DNA of 35,218 nucleotides, taken from an uncultured Actinomycetes bacterium. Its GTDB lineage: Bacteria > Actinomycetota > Actinomycetes > Nanopelagicales > Nanopelagicaceae. The translations under genes and the position numbers were made by a program. This document shows, one piece after another, positions 1 to 7,803 of this stretch. The notes beneath the pieces are model-generated. The model did no database searches. It saw nothing but the letters and a program-made list of their open reading frames with translations, and was not told the origin of the DNA. Position 1 is the stretch's first letter. Every line of letters begins with the position of its first letter. The stretch is from positions 1 to 35,218 of the forward strand of contig CAIKCJ010000044.1 in assembly GCA_903825945.1 (NCBI GenBank). Reading direction: 5' to 3'.

Positions 1-25
1 AAAGAAGTAAATCCCCATTGGAAAA

Positions 26-53
26 GCCCGCCATGAAAATGGCGGGCTTTTTT
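26..53 (+). terminator. Rho-independent terminator of an upstream gene
   Basis: A perfect 9-bp stem (GCCCGCCAT, 26-34, with ATGGCGGGC, 39-47) closes a GAAA tetraloop and is followed by six T on the plus strand. It should end a plus-strand gene lying before the window. The A-run on its left side is short, so termination of minus-strand transcripts is less certain. Confidence 0.9.
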
Positions 54-101
54 ATTTATACAGATTTATTAGTGCAGAACTAATTCAGAATTGGTCTTAA
101 G

Positions 102-587
102 TTAATCGCACTCTTTGCTAAATTGCTTGCGAAGTTCTGCGCTTACTTTTTCAAATATTCGCGCCAGATCTTCCTGGTCTTTAACACTTAGTTGGTCCAG
201 AAACCTTGTGCGAACGCTTTCCACGTGATCGGGCGCAGCCTTAACAATCGCTTTCCAGCCCTTGTCAGTCATCACAGCAAATGAACCACGCTTATCTTCT
301 TCGCAGACTTTTCGGCTTACCCAACCAGCCTTCTCCATCGCCTTAATGCGGTGAGAAAGGCGAGATTTTGAGATGAGGGCAGATTCGGCAAGTTCGCTCA
401 TCCGAATCTGTCGCTCCGGAGCCTCAGATAGAAGCACCAAGATCTCATAGTCAGAGAGCGAGAGATCGTGAGGAGCTAGATCCGTCTCCATCGCATCCCA
501 AATTCGGCGACAGGTCTGGATATAGGCGCGCCAAGCTTTAAGCTCTTTTGGACCAAGCCACCTTGGTTCATTTTTCTTGGTCGACAT
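102..587 (-). CDS. MarR-family transcriptional regulator
   Basis: This 161-residue protein has the MarR winged-helix layout: an N-terminal dimerisation helix, then LSLSDYEILVLLSEAP, a recognition-helix region (SELAESALISKSRLSHRIKAM), and the wing with the usual D-R pair (EEDKRGSFAVMTDKG). MarR proteins are dimeric DNA-binding repressors that usually respond to phenolic or oxidant ligands; nothing here shows the ligand. An in-frame GTG/ATG-like start at 611 is possible but would run into the inverted repeat at 611-634. The ATG at 587 is preferred because a TACCCT hexamer sits exactly 6 bases before it, as for the other leaderless genes of this window. The gene is divergent from the M13 peptidase at 693, which is a candidate target along with itself. 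Confidence 0.9.
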   Translation of the reverse strand: MSTKKNEPRWLGPKELKAWRAYIQTCRRIWDAMETDLAPHDLSLSDYEILVLLSEAPERQIRMSELAESALISKSRLSHRIKAMEKAGWVSRKVCEEDKRGSFAVMTDKGWKAIVKAAPDHVESVRTRFLDQLSVKDQEDLARIFEKVSAELRKQFSKECD

Positions 588-593
588 ACGGCA

Positions 594-599
594 AGGGTA
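594..599 (-). promoter_or_regulatory. -10 box of leaderless marR transcript
   Basis: TACCCT on the minus strand ends 6 bases before the ATG at 587, so transcription would begin at or next to the start codon. No clear -35 is seen. Confidence 0.55.
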
Positions 600-610
600 C
601 GCCCAATCCA

Positions 611-634
611 CACTAGTTGAAAGTTGAATTAGTG
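611..634. promoter_or_regulatory. Candidate MarR operator
   Basis: The inverted repeat CACTA-N14-TAGTG encloses a direct repeat AGTTGAA-AGTTGAA. It lies at about -24 to -47 of the inferred marR start and about 59-82 bases upstream of the M13 peptidase start. MarR proteins commonly bind short A/T-rich palindromes overlapping their own promoter. The assignment is inference from position and symmetry. Confidence 0.5.
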
Positions 635-679
635 CCCCAAAGGTCGCACTCTTACAACACGGGTGTCAGAGTGATGTAT

Positions 680-685
680 TAAAGT
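680..685 (+). promoter_or_regulatory. -10 box of leaderless M13 peptidase transcript
   Basis: TAAAGT is followed by 7 bases and then the ATG at 693. This supports ATG 693 over the GTG at 684, which overlaps the hexamer. Confidence 0.5.
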
Positions 686-692
686 GCGGACT

Positions 693-2687
693 ATGACGCA
701 ATCAAGTAATACTGCCGCAGGTAAAAGTGGAATCTTTATCGATTACATAAAATCCGACATTAGGCCGCAAGACGATCTCTTTCGATACGTCAACGGGCTC
801 TGGCTAGATACCAAGGAAATTCCAGCCGATCGCGCCGCCGATGGCCACTTCAATCGACTTCGAGAAGAAGCCCAGGAACAAGTCAAGACAATTATTGAAG
901 ACCTCTCCAAAATCCCAGCGGCTCCAGGAAGTAACGCCCAAAAGATCGGCGACCTCTATCGCTCATTTATGGATGAGGAGCGAATTCAAGCTCTGGGCAT
1001 AACTCCAATTCAGGCAGATATCGAACGCGCATTGGCAGTTTCCAGCGCTGCCGAATTGCTCGCGGCAATGGGTGACCTAGAGTCACGTGGCAGTGGCGGA
1101 CTTTTTTATACATATATCTCAACCGATGCGCACGACTCCGATACCAACATCACATATATGGGTCAGAGCGGCTTGAGTCTTCCGGATGAGGCCTACTACC
1201 GTGAAGAGGAATATGCAGCAATTAGAACTGCGCTCCTTAGACATATAGAAAAAATGTTTGAGCTCGCTCACATTCCCGGCGCTAAAGATCATGCAAAGCG
1301 CGTACTGGCACTAGAAACTCAGATAGCAAGCCATCATTGGGATCAAGTAAAAGATCGCGATGCCGAACTGACATATAACAAATACTCCTTTGCAGAGCTA
1401 GAAACACTTACCCCCAACTTTGACTGGAAACTCTGGATGGCAGCAAGCAAGATGCCGGCACATGTCTTGGCGGATGTGGTCGTTGCAGAGCCTTCTTATT
1501 TCCAAGGAATCAGTTCGATGCTCTCTTCGATGCTCTCAGAGTTTGATAGCTCCTCATGGGCTTCATGGCTTACCTGGCATGTGATTTCAGGTAGCGCTTC
1601 TTATTTGAGCCGTGATTTTGTCAATCAAAATTTTGCTTTCTACGGAACGATTCTTTCCGGCATTCCACAGCTACGCGAGCGCTGGAAACGTGGCGTGGGC
1701 TTGGTTGAAGGGGCCATGGGTGAAGCGATCGGTCAGATCTATGTCGAGCGCCATTTTCCAGAAGCTGCCAAGGCGCGCATGAAAGAACTCGTAGCCAATC
1801 TCATTGAAGCGTATCGAGTGGATATCGCAGCGCTGGATTGGATGAGCGAGGAGACAAAAGCCAAGGCATTTATCAAACTCGACAAGTTCACCCCCAAGAT
1901 TGGTTATCCAGATAAATGGCGCGATTACTCTTCGCTCACCATCGTTCCTGATGACCTCATTGCGAATTTGGCTGCAATCTCACAATTCGGCCAAGAGTAC
2001 GAGTTCGCCAAAATTGGAGCACCGGTCGATCGCCTCGAGTGGCATATGACCCCCCAAACCGTGAACGCTTATTACAACCCGGGCATGAATGAGATCGTCT
2101 TCCCGGCGGCAATTTTGCAGCCACCATTCTTTGGTCTAGAGGCAGATGACGCCGTCAATTACGGCGCTATCGGCGCAGTCATTGGTCACGAAATTGGTCA
2201 CGGCTTTGATGACCAAGGTTCTAAATACGACGGGGATGGAAACTTAGAGAACTGGTGGTCACAAAGTGACCGCGATGAATTCGAAAAGCGCACCAAAAAT
2301 CTCATTGACCAATATGACGCCCTACATCCAGCAAATGCGCCTGATGTGCACGTTAATGGCGCCTTAACGATCGGTGAGAACATTGGAGACCTCGGAGGCC
2401 TCACAATCGCTTACAAGGCCTATCAAATAGCCTTAAATGGCCGTACAGCGCCGGTATTAGATGGTTTTACAGGTTACCAGCGGTTGTTTATCGGCTATGC
2501 GCAGACATGGTGCGGAAAACAGCGTCCAGAAGAGATTCGTCGTCGTGTTTCTAGCGATCCGCACTCCCCTGATGAGTTCCGTTGCAATCAGATCGTTAAA
2601 AACTTTGATCCATTTTATGAAGCTTTTGATGTCAAAGAGGGCGACGCACTATTCATGCCGCCCTCGCAGCGAGTTCGAATCTGGTAA
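693..2687 (+). CDS. pepO: M13-family zinc metallopeptidase (PepO/neprilysin-like)
   Basis: This 664-residue protein has the M13 signature: zinc site HEIGH at about 499-503 in the context GAVIGHEIGHGFDDQG, and the third zinc ligand plus stabilising Asp in ENIGD at about 562-566. The N-terminal half (DDLFRYVNGLWLDTKEIPAD) is the usual M13 propeptide-free cap domain. M13 enzymes cut peptides of limited size. No signal peptide or membrane anchor is visible, so a cytoplasmic peptidase acting on imported peptides is likely, which fits the peptide ABC transporter just downstream on the other strand. The usual C-terminal CxxW is degenerate: the protein ends VRIW without the Cys. The start was chosen by the leaderless -10 spacing. 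Confidence 0.93.
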   Translation: MTQSSNTAAGKSGIFIDYIKSDIRPQDDLFRYVNGLWLDTKEIPADRAADGHFNRLREEAQEQVKTIIEDLSKIPAAPGSNAQKIGDLYRSFMDEERIQALGITPIQADIERALAVSSAAELLAAMGDLESRGSGGLFYTYISTDAHDSDTNITYMGQSGLSLPDEAYYREEEYAAIRTALLRHIEKMFELAHIPGAKDHAKRVLALETQIASHHWDQVKDRDAELTYNKYSFAELETLTPNFDWKLWMAASKMPAHVLADVVVAEPSYFQGISSMLSSMLSEFDSSSWASWLTWHVISGSASYLSRDFVNQNFAFYGTILSGIPQLRERWKRGVGLVEGAMGEAIGQIYVERHFPEAAKARMKELVANLIEAYRVDIAALDWMSEETKAKAFIKLDKFTPKIGYPDKWRDYSSLTIVPDDLIANLAAISQFGQEYEFAKIGAPVDRLEWHMTPQTVNAYYNPGMNEIVFPAAILQPPFFGLEADDAVNYGAIGAVIGHEIGHGFDDQGSKYDGDGNLENWWSQSDRDEFEKRTKNLIDQYDALHPANAPDVHVNGALTIGENIGDLGGLTIAYKAYQIALNGRTAPVLDGFTGYQRLFIGYAQTWCGKQRPEEIRRRVSSDPHSPDEFRCNQIVKNFDPFYEAFDVKEGDALFMPPSQRVRIW

Positions 2688-2698
2688 CTGATACAACG

Positions 2699-2728
2699 AG
2701 CAAGTAGTCCCGAAACGGGCTACTTGCT
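2699..2728. terminator. Hairpin between convergent pepO and peptide-ATPase genes
   Basis: AGCAAGTAG-(T)-CCCG pairs with CGGGCTACTTGCT around an AAA loop: 13 bp with one bulged base. There is no strong T-run on either side, but it sits in the 32-base gap between two converging genes and contains the ATPase stop codon, so a shared terminator or mRNA end is plausible. Confidence 0.6.
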
Positions 2729-4366
2729 AGCCAAGCGGGCTTCGCGACGCGCCTTTTGCTCCTGTGGGTTTGGAACTGGAACCGCTGAAAGTAGTCGCTG
2801 TGTGTATGGATCTTGAGGGTTTTTCAAGATCGCATCGCGTGAACCAACTTCCACCAAATTGCCATTTTGCATAACCGCAATGCGGTGGCACAAAATGTCC
2901 ACAACAGCCAAGTCGTGGCTGATGAAAAGACATGCGAATTTAAGTTCTGCCTGAAGCTCTTGCAGAAGTTCTAGGAAGCGTGCTTGGACCGAGACATCTA
3001 GGGCCGAAGTAGGTTCATCAGCGATCAAAATATCTGGTGCGAGTGCAAGTGCGCGGGCAATACCTACGCGTTGGCGTTGGCCGCCCGATAGTTCATGCGG
3101 ATAACGGTTGCGATAGCTCTTTGGGAGTTCTACTTGGCTGAGTAGTTCTTCGACTCTGGCATCGAGTTCTTTGCCCTTGGCGATATTGGCCAGAAAGAGC
3201 GGCTCTCCAATGCTTTCACCGATCGGCAAACGAGGATTGAGCGAGCTTGCAGGATCTTGGAAAACGATTCCCGTATTGCGACGAATCTCTCGGAGCTCCT
3301 TCATCGATGCGCCGCTGATATCGCGACCTACTACTTCGAGTTTTCCTGACTTGATAGGAATTAGCCCAATAGATGCACGTCCCACGGTTGTCTTACCAGA
3401 ACCAGATTCGCCAACAAGGCCAACAATTTCTCCTGGATAGATCTCGAGATTGAAATCTCGAACTGCGGTGAAGGCTGGGATTCGTCCACGCTTTGGATAT
3501 TCGATAGTGACGTTCTCAAGTTTAAGGACTGGAACTGGCTTTGATTCAGTAGCGTATGGAAGCTCACGCATCTGAGTGCTGCCCAATTTAGGGACAGAAG
3601 CAAGAAGCTCGCGAGTATATGGATGGGAAGGTCGATTGAAGATCGCATCGGCGCTGCCTTGGTCTACGACCACACCATTTTTCATAACCAAGATGTCATC
3701 GGCCATATCTGCCACAACGCCCATATCGTGGGTGATGAGCAAAATCGCGGAGTTCATCTTGTCCCGCAGCCCGCGCATGAGATCAAGAATTTCGGCCTGG
3801 ACTGTCACATCGAGTGCAGTTGTTGGCTCATCTGCAACCAAGAGCGCTGGATCGCACGCAAGTGCTTGAGCGATCATGGCTCGTTGGCGCTGACCACCAG
3901 AGAGTTGGTGCGGATATTTATCGACTGACTTTTCTGGATCAGGGATTTCAACCAGTGTGATGAGCTCGATGGCACGAGCACGTGCCTGGGTTGGACCCAT
4001 ATCAAAGTGAGTACGAAGTGTCTCGATAATCTGAAATCCAATTGTGTAGACCGGATTAAGTGCAGTCATTGGCTCTTGGAAAATGTAAGCAACTTCTTTA
4101 CCGCGGAACTTCTGCAGTTCTCGAGGTGATGCACCAAGCATCTCTACGCCCTTGACCTGGACACTTCCCGAGGTGCGTGCATTAGAGGCAAGAAGGCTCA
4201 TCAAGCCCATCGCAGTAGTTGATTTACCAGAACCTGACTCTCCAACGATCGCAAGAGTCTTGCCGGGATAGAGGTCGAAGTTCATATCAACAGCCGCCGG
4301 GTACCACGTTCCATCTACCCAGAACTCAACTGTGAAATCTTTGACGCGTAAAACTGGCTCGCTCAT
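2720..4366 (-). CDS. Peptide ABC transporter, fused double ATPase (DppD-DppF type)
   Basis: The 548 residues hold two complete ABC ATPase domains in one chain. The first has Walker [10 protein letters not shown] (about 42-50), signature LSGGQRQR and Walker [13 protein letters not shown]. The second has [17 protein letters not shown] and [12 protein letters not shown]. Each domain ends with the oligopeptide-transporter tail ([24 protein letters not shown]). It should power the permeases at 5016-7615 for peptide uptake. A GAGG site lies 7 bases before the ATG. It is separated from the permease genes by about 650 bases carrying an opposite-strand gene, so it needs either read-through across that gene or a promoter of its own; none was clear. 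Confidence 0.95.
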   Translation of the reverse strand: MSEPVLRVKDFTVEFWVDGTWYPAAVDMNFDLYPGKTLAIVGESGSGKSTTAMGLMSLLASNARTSGSVQVKGVEMLGASPRELQKFRGKEVAYIFQEPMTALNPVYTIGFQIIETLRTHFDMGPTQARARAIELITLVEIPDPEKSVDKYPHQLSGGQRQRAMIAQALACDPALLVADEPTTALDVTVQAEILDLMRGLRDKMNSAILLITHDMGVVADMADDILVMKNGVVVDQGSADAIFNRPSHPYTRELLASVPKLGSTQMRELPYATESKPVPVLKLENVTIEYPKRGRIPAFTAVRDFNLEIYPGEIVGLVGESGSGKTTVGRASIGLIPIKSGKLEVVGRDISGASMKELREIRRNTGIVFQDPASSLNPRLPIGESIGEPLFLANIAKGKELDARVEELLSQVELPKSYRNRYPHELSGGQRQRVGIARALALAPDILIADEPTSALDVSVQARFLELLQELQAELKFACLFISHDLAVVDILCHRIAVMQNGNLVEVGSRDAILKNPQDPYTQRLLSAVPVPNPQEQKARREARLASK

Positions 4367-4401
4367 TAAAGTACCTCGCTTACTTGTGGAAAGATGTCAC
4401 C

Positions 4402-5019
4402 GTGAAGGATCTGGGCAGGACGAATAAACGCGACCGAGTGAATAGTGAGTTGTTCCGCGCTCGGGGCAATTACTTCATCGCAGCGATGGTGGAAATTTTC
4501 TGCGCCTTTTATCTCTGGTCTAGCTTCATTGAAGGTGGAATCAGAAACATACTGACAACTGCTTTGGTGATCATGACTCTGAGCGCCGCCAACTACGCAG
4601 CTTTCATCAAGCCAAAGGTAGTTTTCAGTAGCGAGGGCATCGAGATTGCCAACCCATTGAGCGATGACTTCATTGCCTGGGGTGATATCGATGATATTGA
4701 TGCACGCTGGTGCATGACGATTACTTCTGGCGATCGAGTGATCAACGCTTACGGAGCTCCTGCTCCTGGACGCCATCGAGCTCGCAACGTTCACGAAACC
4801 GAGATGCGTGGAATCGCTGGTGGTGAGACGGGATTTATTCGACCAGCTAGATCTCCAAAATCCGACAGCGGAGCTGCCGTCCACATTGCCACACTCTGGC
4901 AAGCAAAAAGTCGTGACACCGTTGCTGCGCGAAGCACTTGGCACTCCAAAGCGTTCACTCCCTTGATTATTGGTCTCACAAGCGCCATAGCTGCGATTGT
5001 TCTTAACGTTATTCATTAG
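4402..5019 (+). CDS. Membrane-anchored PH-domain protein (actinobacterial)
   Basis: Function is not known. About 205 residues: two closely spaced N-terminal membrane segments, a bacterial PH-like domain (KPKVVFSSEGIEIANPLSD then FIAWGDIDDIDARW), a linker and one C-terminal membrane segment. This arrangement is common in actinobacterial proteins of this type. It lies on the strand opposite the peptide transporter, between permease and ATPase, and its stop overlaps the dppC stop by 3 bases. The start is uncertain. GTG 4402 has GGAAAG 8 bases upstream; TTG 4384 in the same frame would add six residues. The antisense open frame over the same DNA has no recognisable protein character. Confidence 0.8.
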   Translation: MKDLGRTNKRDRVNSELFRARGNYFIAAMVEIFCAFYLWSSFIEGGIRNILTTALVIMTLSAANYAAFIKPKVVFSSEGIEIANPLSDDFIAWGDIDDIDARWCMTITSGDRVINAYGAPAPGRHRARNVHETEMRGIAGGETGFIRPARSPKSDSGAAVHIATLWQAKSRDTVAARSTWHSKAFTPLIIGLTSAIAAIVLNVIH

Positions 5020-6092
5020 TTCTCACCCTGCTTGGCAAGAGAAACCGCTTTTGCTTGTGCGCGTTCCTTACGCGAAATTCTGCGGCGTTGACGCGGGTCA
5101 AATGCATCGCGCAGACCATCGCCAATGAAGTTCACGCAGAGCGCAATGATGATGATGAAGATACCTGGATACCAGAAGAGCCATGGTCTCGTTGTAAAGG
5201 AATCTTGGTACTGGCTGATGAGCAAGCCGAGTGATACATCTGGCGAAACGACACCAAAGCCCAGATAGCTCAAGCCAGTTTCCAACAAAATTGCTCCAGA
5301 CATAATCAACGTAACAGAAACGATGATCACGCCAACAGCGTTTGGCAGGATGTGCTTAAAAATAATTCGGCGATCACTCGCTCCAGCTACACGGGCGGCA
5401 TCGACGAATTCACGTTCGCGCAAAGATAGGAACTCGCCTCGAACTAGACGCGAAAGTCCAGTCCAGGCAAAGAGACCTAAGTAGAAAGCCAAGAAGGTCG
5501 CTCCGAGATTGCCGAAGTGGAAGCCAATAACCGATCCGATAATGATGGATGGAATTGTGATGATGAAATCTGTGAAACGCATCAAGATGGCATCGACTTT
5601 TCCGCGATAAAAGCCAGAGATGGCTCCAATCACTGTTCCGATAACTCCACCGACAATACCGATGATGAACATGACCAGAATTGAACGTTGGGCGCCACGC
5701 ATCACAAGTGCGAAGTAATCACGCCCAATGTCATCTTGGCCGAATGGGTGATCGCCTAGTCCGAAAGACTTGGAAAATGGATTGATGCTCAGTGTCGGAC
5801 AGCCTGATAGATACTGAGGACAACCCTGCGTCCGCAAGTCAGGCTGCTCGGTGTAGTTGTACTTCCACCAACCGTGGTATTTCAGGAAACCAATTTTGAA
5901 ATCCAGCGCCGAGAAGACAAATACGAGAATGGTAGAGAGAACGCCAAGCGAGATGATTGCACCGCGATGTCGAAGGAATCGACGCAGAACAATTTGACCC
6001 TGGCTTAGACCTTCGGTCTCCTTGTTGAAAATATCAACTTGGCTGGCATCGTTATCGACGCTCTTGCGCTTGAAGCGAGTAAAAATGCTCAT
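5016..6092 (-). CDS. dppC: Peptide ABC transporter permease (DppC/OppC type)
   Basis: This 358-residue membrane protein has the DppC pattern: an N-terminal segment before the first membrane helix (RFLRHRGAIISLGVL), a periplasmic-side loop with NPFSKSFGLGDHPFGQDDIGRD, and the cytoplasmic EAA coupling loop (REFVDAARVAGASDRRIIFKHILPN) that contacts the ATPase. It pairs with the permease encoded just upstream; their genes overlap by ATGA, implying translational coupling. It forms the inner-membrane channel for peptides delivered by the binding protein at 7804-9663. Confidence 0.95.
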   Translation of the reverse strand: MSIFTRFKRKSVDNDASQVDIFNKETEGLSQGQIVLRRFLRHRGAIISLGVLSTILVFVFSALDFKIGFLKYHGWWKYNYTEQPDLRTQGCPQYLSGCPTLSINPFSKSFGLGDHPFGQDDIGRDYFALVMRGAQRSILVMFIIGIVGGVIGTVIGAISGFYRGKVDAILMRFTDFIITIPSIIIGSVIGFHFGNLGATFLAFYLGLFAWTGLSRLVRGEFLSLREREFVDAARVAGASDRRIIFKHILPNAVGVIIVSVTLIMSGAILLETGLSYLGFGVVSPDVSLGLLISQYQDSFTTRPWLFWYPGIFIIIIALCVNFIGDGLRDAFDPRQRRRISRKERAQAKAVSLAKQGEN

Positions 6093-7615
6093 TTACTTAC
6101 CACCCGAATTCGAGGATCAAGATAGGAATACAAGAGATCGGCAGCCAAATTAGCAAGGACGGCCAAACTCGATGTCACGAAGAAAACTCCCATGAGCAGA
6201 GTGAGATCGAAATTAGTAATTGCGTTATTAAAGAGAGTTCCCATTCCCCGCCAGCCAAAGACGCGCTCTGTGATAATCGCGCCTCCGATGATGCCGGCGA
6301 AGTCCACAACAACAATCGTGGTCAAAGGAATCAAGGTATTTCTAAATGCATGTCGCATAATGACAGTGCGCTCAGTCAACCCCTTGGCTCGAGCCGTACG
6401 GATGTAGTCCTGGTTCATAACTTCCAACAACGTACCGCGTGAATAACGAACGTAGGTTGCGAACGAAATCAGCGTTAGTGCGATCGTAGGAAGGAATACG
6501 TGGAGCAAAATATCCAAGAAGGTAAACCAGAAATGACCTGGGGCCAACAATGAGTTTGATTCACCGATTGTTGGAATGGGGCGATTGTTAACAGCATCAG
6601 TATTGACGTAAGGAACCCATGTCTTCATCAACTTGTCAATGAGAATAATGATTCCCATAACCAAAGATGTGATAACCGAAGTGCGGATGACAGGGCGCCG
6701 ATCTTCTTTTGCAAAGTAATACCCACATCCCACTGCCAAACCAACAGTCAGGCAAGCAAGTAGAAAGACTGTCAGGGCGCCTGGGTATTTGTTAAATAGA
6801 TATTGCGTTGGGAAATAAAGCACTACGCCAAGTGCAACTACAGCCAAAGATGCATTGCGGGCGGCTTTATTTGCCAAACCAGTAGAAAGGAATGTGACCG
6901 CATATGCGATTCCTATGCCCATTGCGGCAATCATGATCGGTCCTAAACCAGGGTGAGAGAACCACTTGGTCAGTGAGAGAAGCGTGAGCACGATAGCTGT
7001 CGCTGCGCCAGAGATACCGAAAATTGTAAAGACGCGCTTTCGATCTCCACTAATAACTGCAGCCCAGAAGAAGCCACTAACTATCGATAGGCCGGCGATC
7101 CATGCTGGAGCAATTGTCGCAGTCCCTAAAAAGTTATTAAAACTGATTGCCAAGTACTGCTTCAGAAGTACGGCTACCCAGAAAATTGGTAGTGAATATA
7201 AGAGAAATGAAACAAATGTCATCGCGTAGTCAAAGCGAGAATATTGACGCAAGGCAGAGACGATACCTAGACCAATTCCTAGGATCACGGCAATGAGCGT
7301 CGCCATAAAGATGAGGCGGATCGTGATGGGGATGGCTTGACTCAGTTCGGTTGAGACTGGGTTGCCACTTCGGGTTAAACCAAGATTTCCAGTCAGGAGG
7401 TGCTTAAGCCAGATGAAATAGCGAGCAGGAGGTGGGACGTTGAGTTGAAGTTGGTGGATGAGAGCATTTATCTCAACTTTGACCTTTGGGTCAGTGCTTC
7501 CGCGAAGGCCCTCAAGGGGGTCTCCGGAGATCGCAGCTAAGTTGTAAAGAATGAAACTCGAACCGAACAAGATCACGATCAGAATGCTGATTCGACGACC
7601 GATATAGGCCAACAC
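6089..7615 (-). CDS. dppB: Enlarged peptide ABC transporter permease (DppB/OppB type)
   Basis: The first ~165 residues (MLAYIGRRISILIVIL, GNLGLTRSGNPVSTEL, LLYSLPIFWVAVLL) and the last ~150 (VRYSRGTLLEVMNQDYIRTARAKGLTERTVIMRHAFRN, the EAA loop at about 401-426) match DppB. The family is usually 305-340 residues; this one is 508. The excess is an insertion at roughly 165-345 with about six additional hydrophobic segments and no family that I recognise. It starts with GTG, with AAGGAGG 9 bases upstream, and couples to dppC by an ATGA overlap. Confidence 0.93.
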   Translation of the reverse strand: MLAYIGRRISILIVILFGSSFILYNLAAISGDPLEGLRGSTDPKVKVEINALIHQLQLNVPPPARYFIWLKHLLTGNLGLTRSGNPVSTELSQAIPITIRLIFMATLIAVILGIGLGIVSALRQYSRFDYAMTFVSFLLYSLPIFWVAVLLKQYLAISFNNFLGTATIAPAWIAGLSIVSGFFWAAVISGDRKRVFTIFGISGAATAIVLTLLSLTKWFSHPGLGPIMIAAMGIGIAYAVTFLSTGLANKAARNASLAVVALGVVLYFPTQYLFNKYPGALTVFLLACLTVGLAVGCGYYFAKEDRRPVIRTSVITSLVMGIIILIDKLMKTWVPYVNTDAVNNRPIPTIGESNSLLAPGHFWFTFLDILLHVFLPTIALTLISFATYVRYSRGTLLEVMNQDYIRTARAKGLTERTVIMRHAFRNTLIPLTTIVVVDFAGIIGGAIITERVFGWRGMGTLFNNAITNFDLTLLMGVFFVTSSLAVLANLAADLLYSYLDPRIRVVSK

Positions 7616-7678
7616 TTCTTCGTGCCTCCTTTATGCCTGCTACTGCAGTAATTGCAACGCGGGCAAGATTGACTTAAA

Positions 7679-7714
7679 AAGTGGTGGCACCGAACCAAGT
7701 CGGTACCACCACTT
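7679..7714 (-). terminator. Intercistronic terminator after the peptide-binding protein gene
   Basis: A 14-bp stem with one mismatch (AAGTGGTGGTACCG / CGGTGCCACCACTT on the minus strand), an 8-base loop, and a T-run on the minus strand immediately after. It lies between the binding-protein and permease genes, so partial termination would give much more binding protein than permease. Confidence 0.75.
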
Positions 7715-7756
7715 GAATAATTTACTGAACTGTTCTACTCAACAAACGTTGTGGAG

Positions 7757-7788
7757 TCTGGAGAATACCTTAAGGAGAGCTCCAGACC
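7757..7788 (-). other. Second hairpin downstream of the binding-protein gene
   Basis: GTCTGGAG (7757-7764) pairs with CTCCAGAC (7781-7788); flanking AACGT/ACGTT could lengthen the stem. It lacks a T-run and may be a 3' mRNA-stabilising structure for the binding-protein transcript rather than a terminator. Confidence 0.5.
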
Positions 7789-7803
7789 CCGGACGTTAAT
7801 TGG

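Noticed and set aside
588-611. Longer MarR start at 611
   Set aside because: It would place the start inside the inverted repeat and would lack the leaderless -10 spacing seen for 587.
4366-5016. Open frame of 216 codons on the minus strand
   Set aside because: It is antisense to the PH-domain gene. Its composition (Ser/Asn-rich, no hydrophobic pattern, no motif) is unlike a real protein, while the plus-strand frame has clear membrane and PH features.
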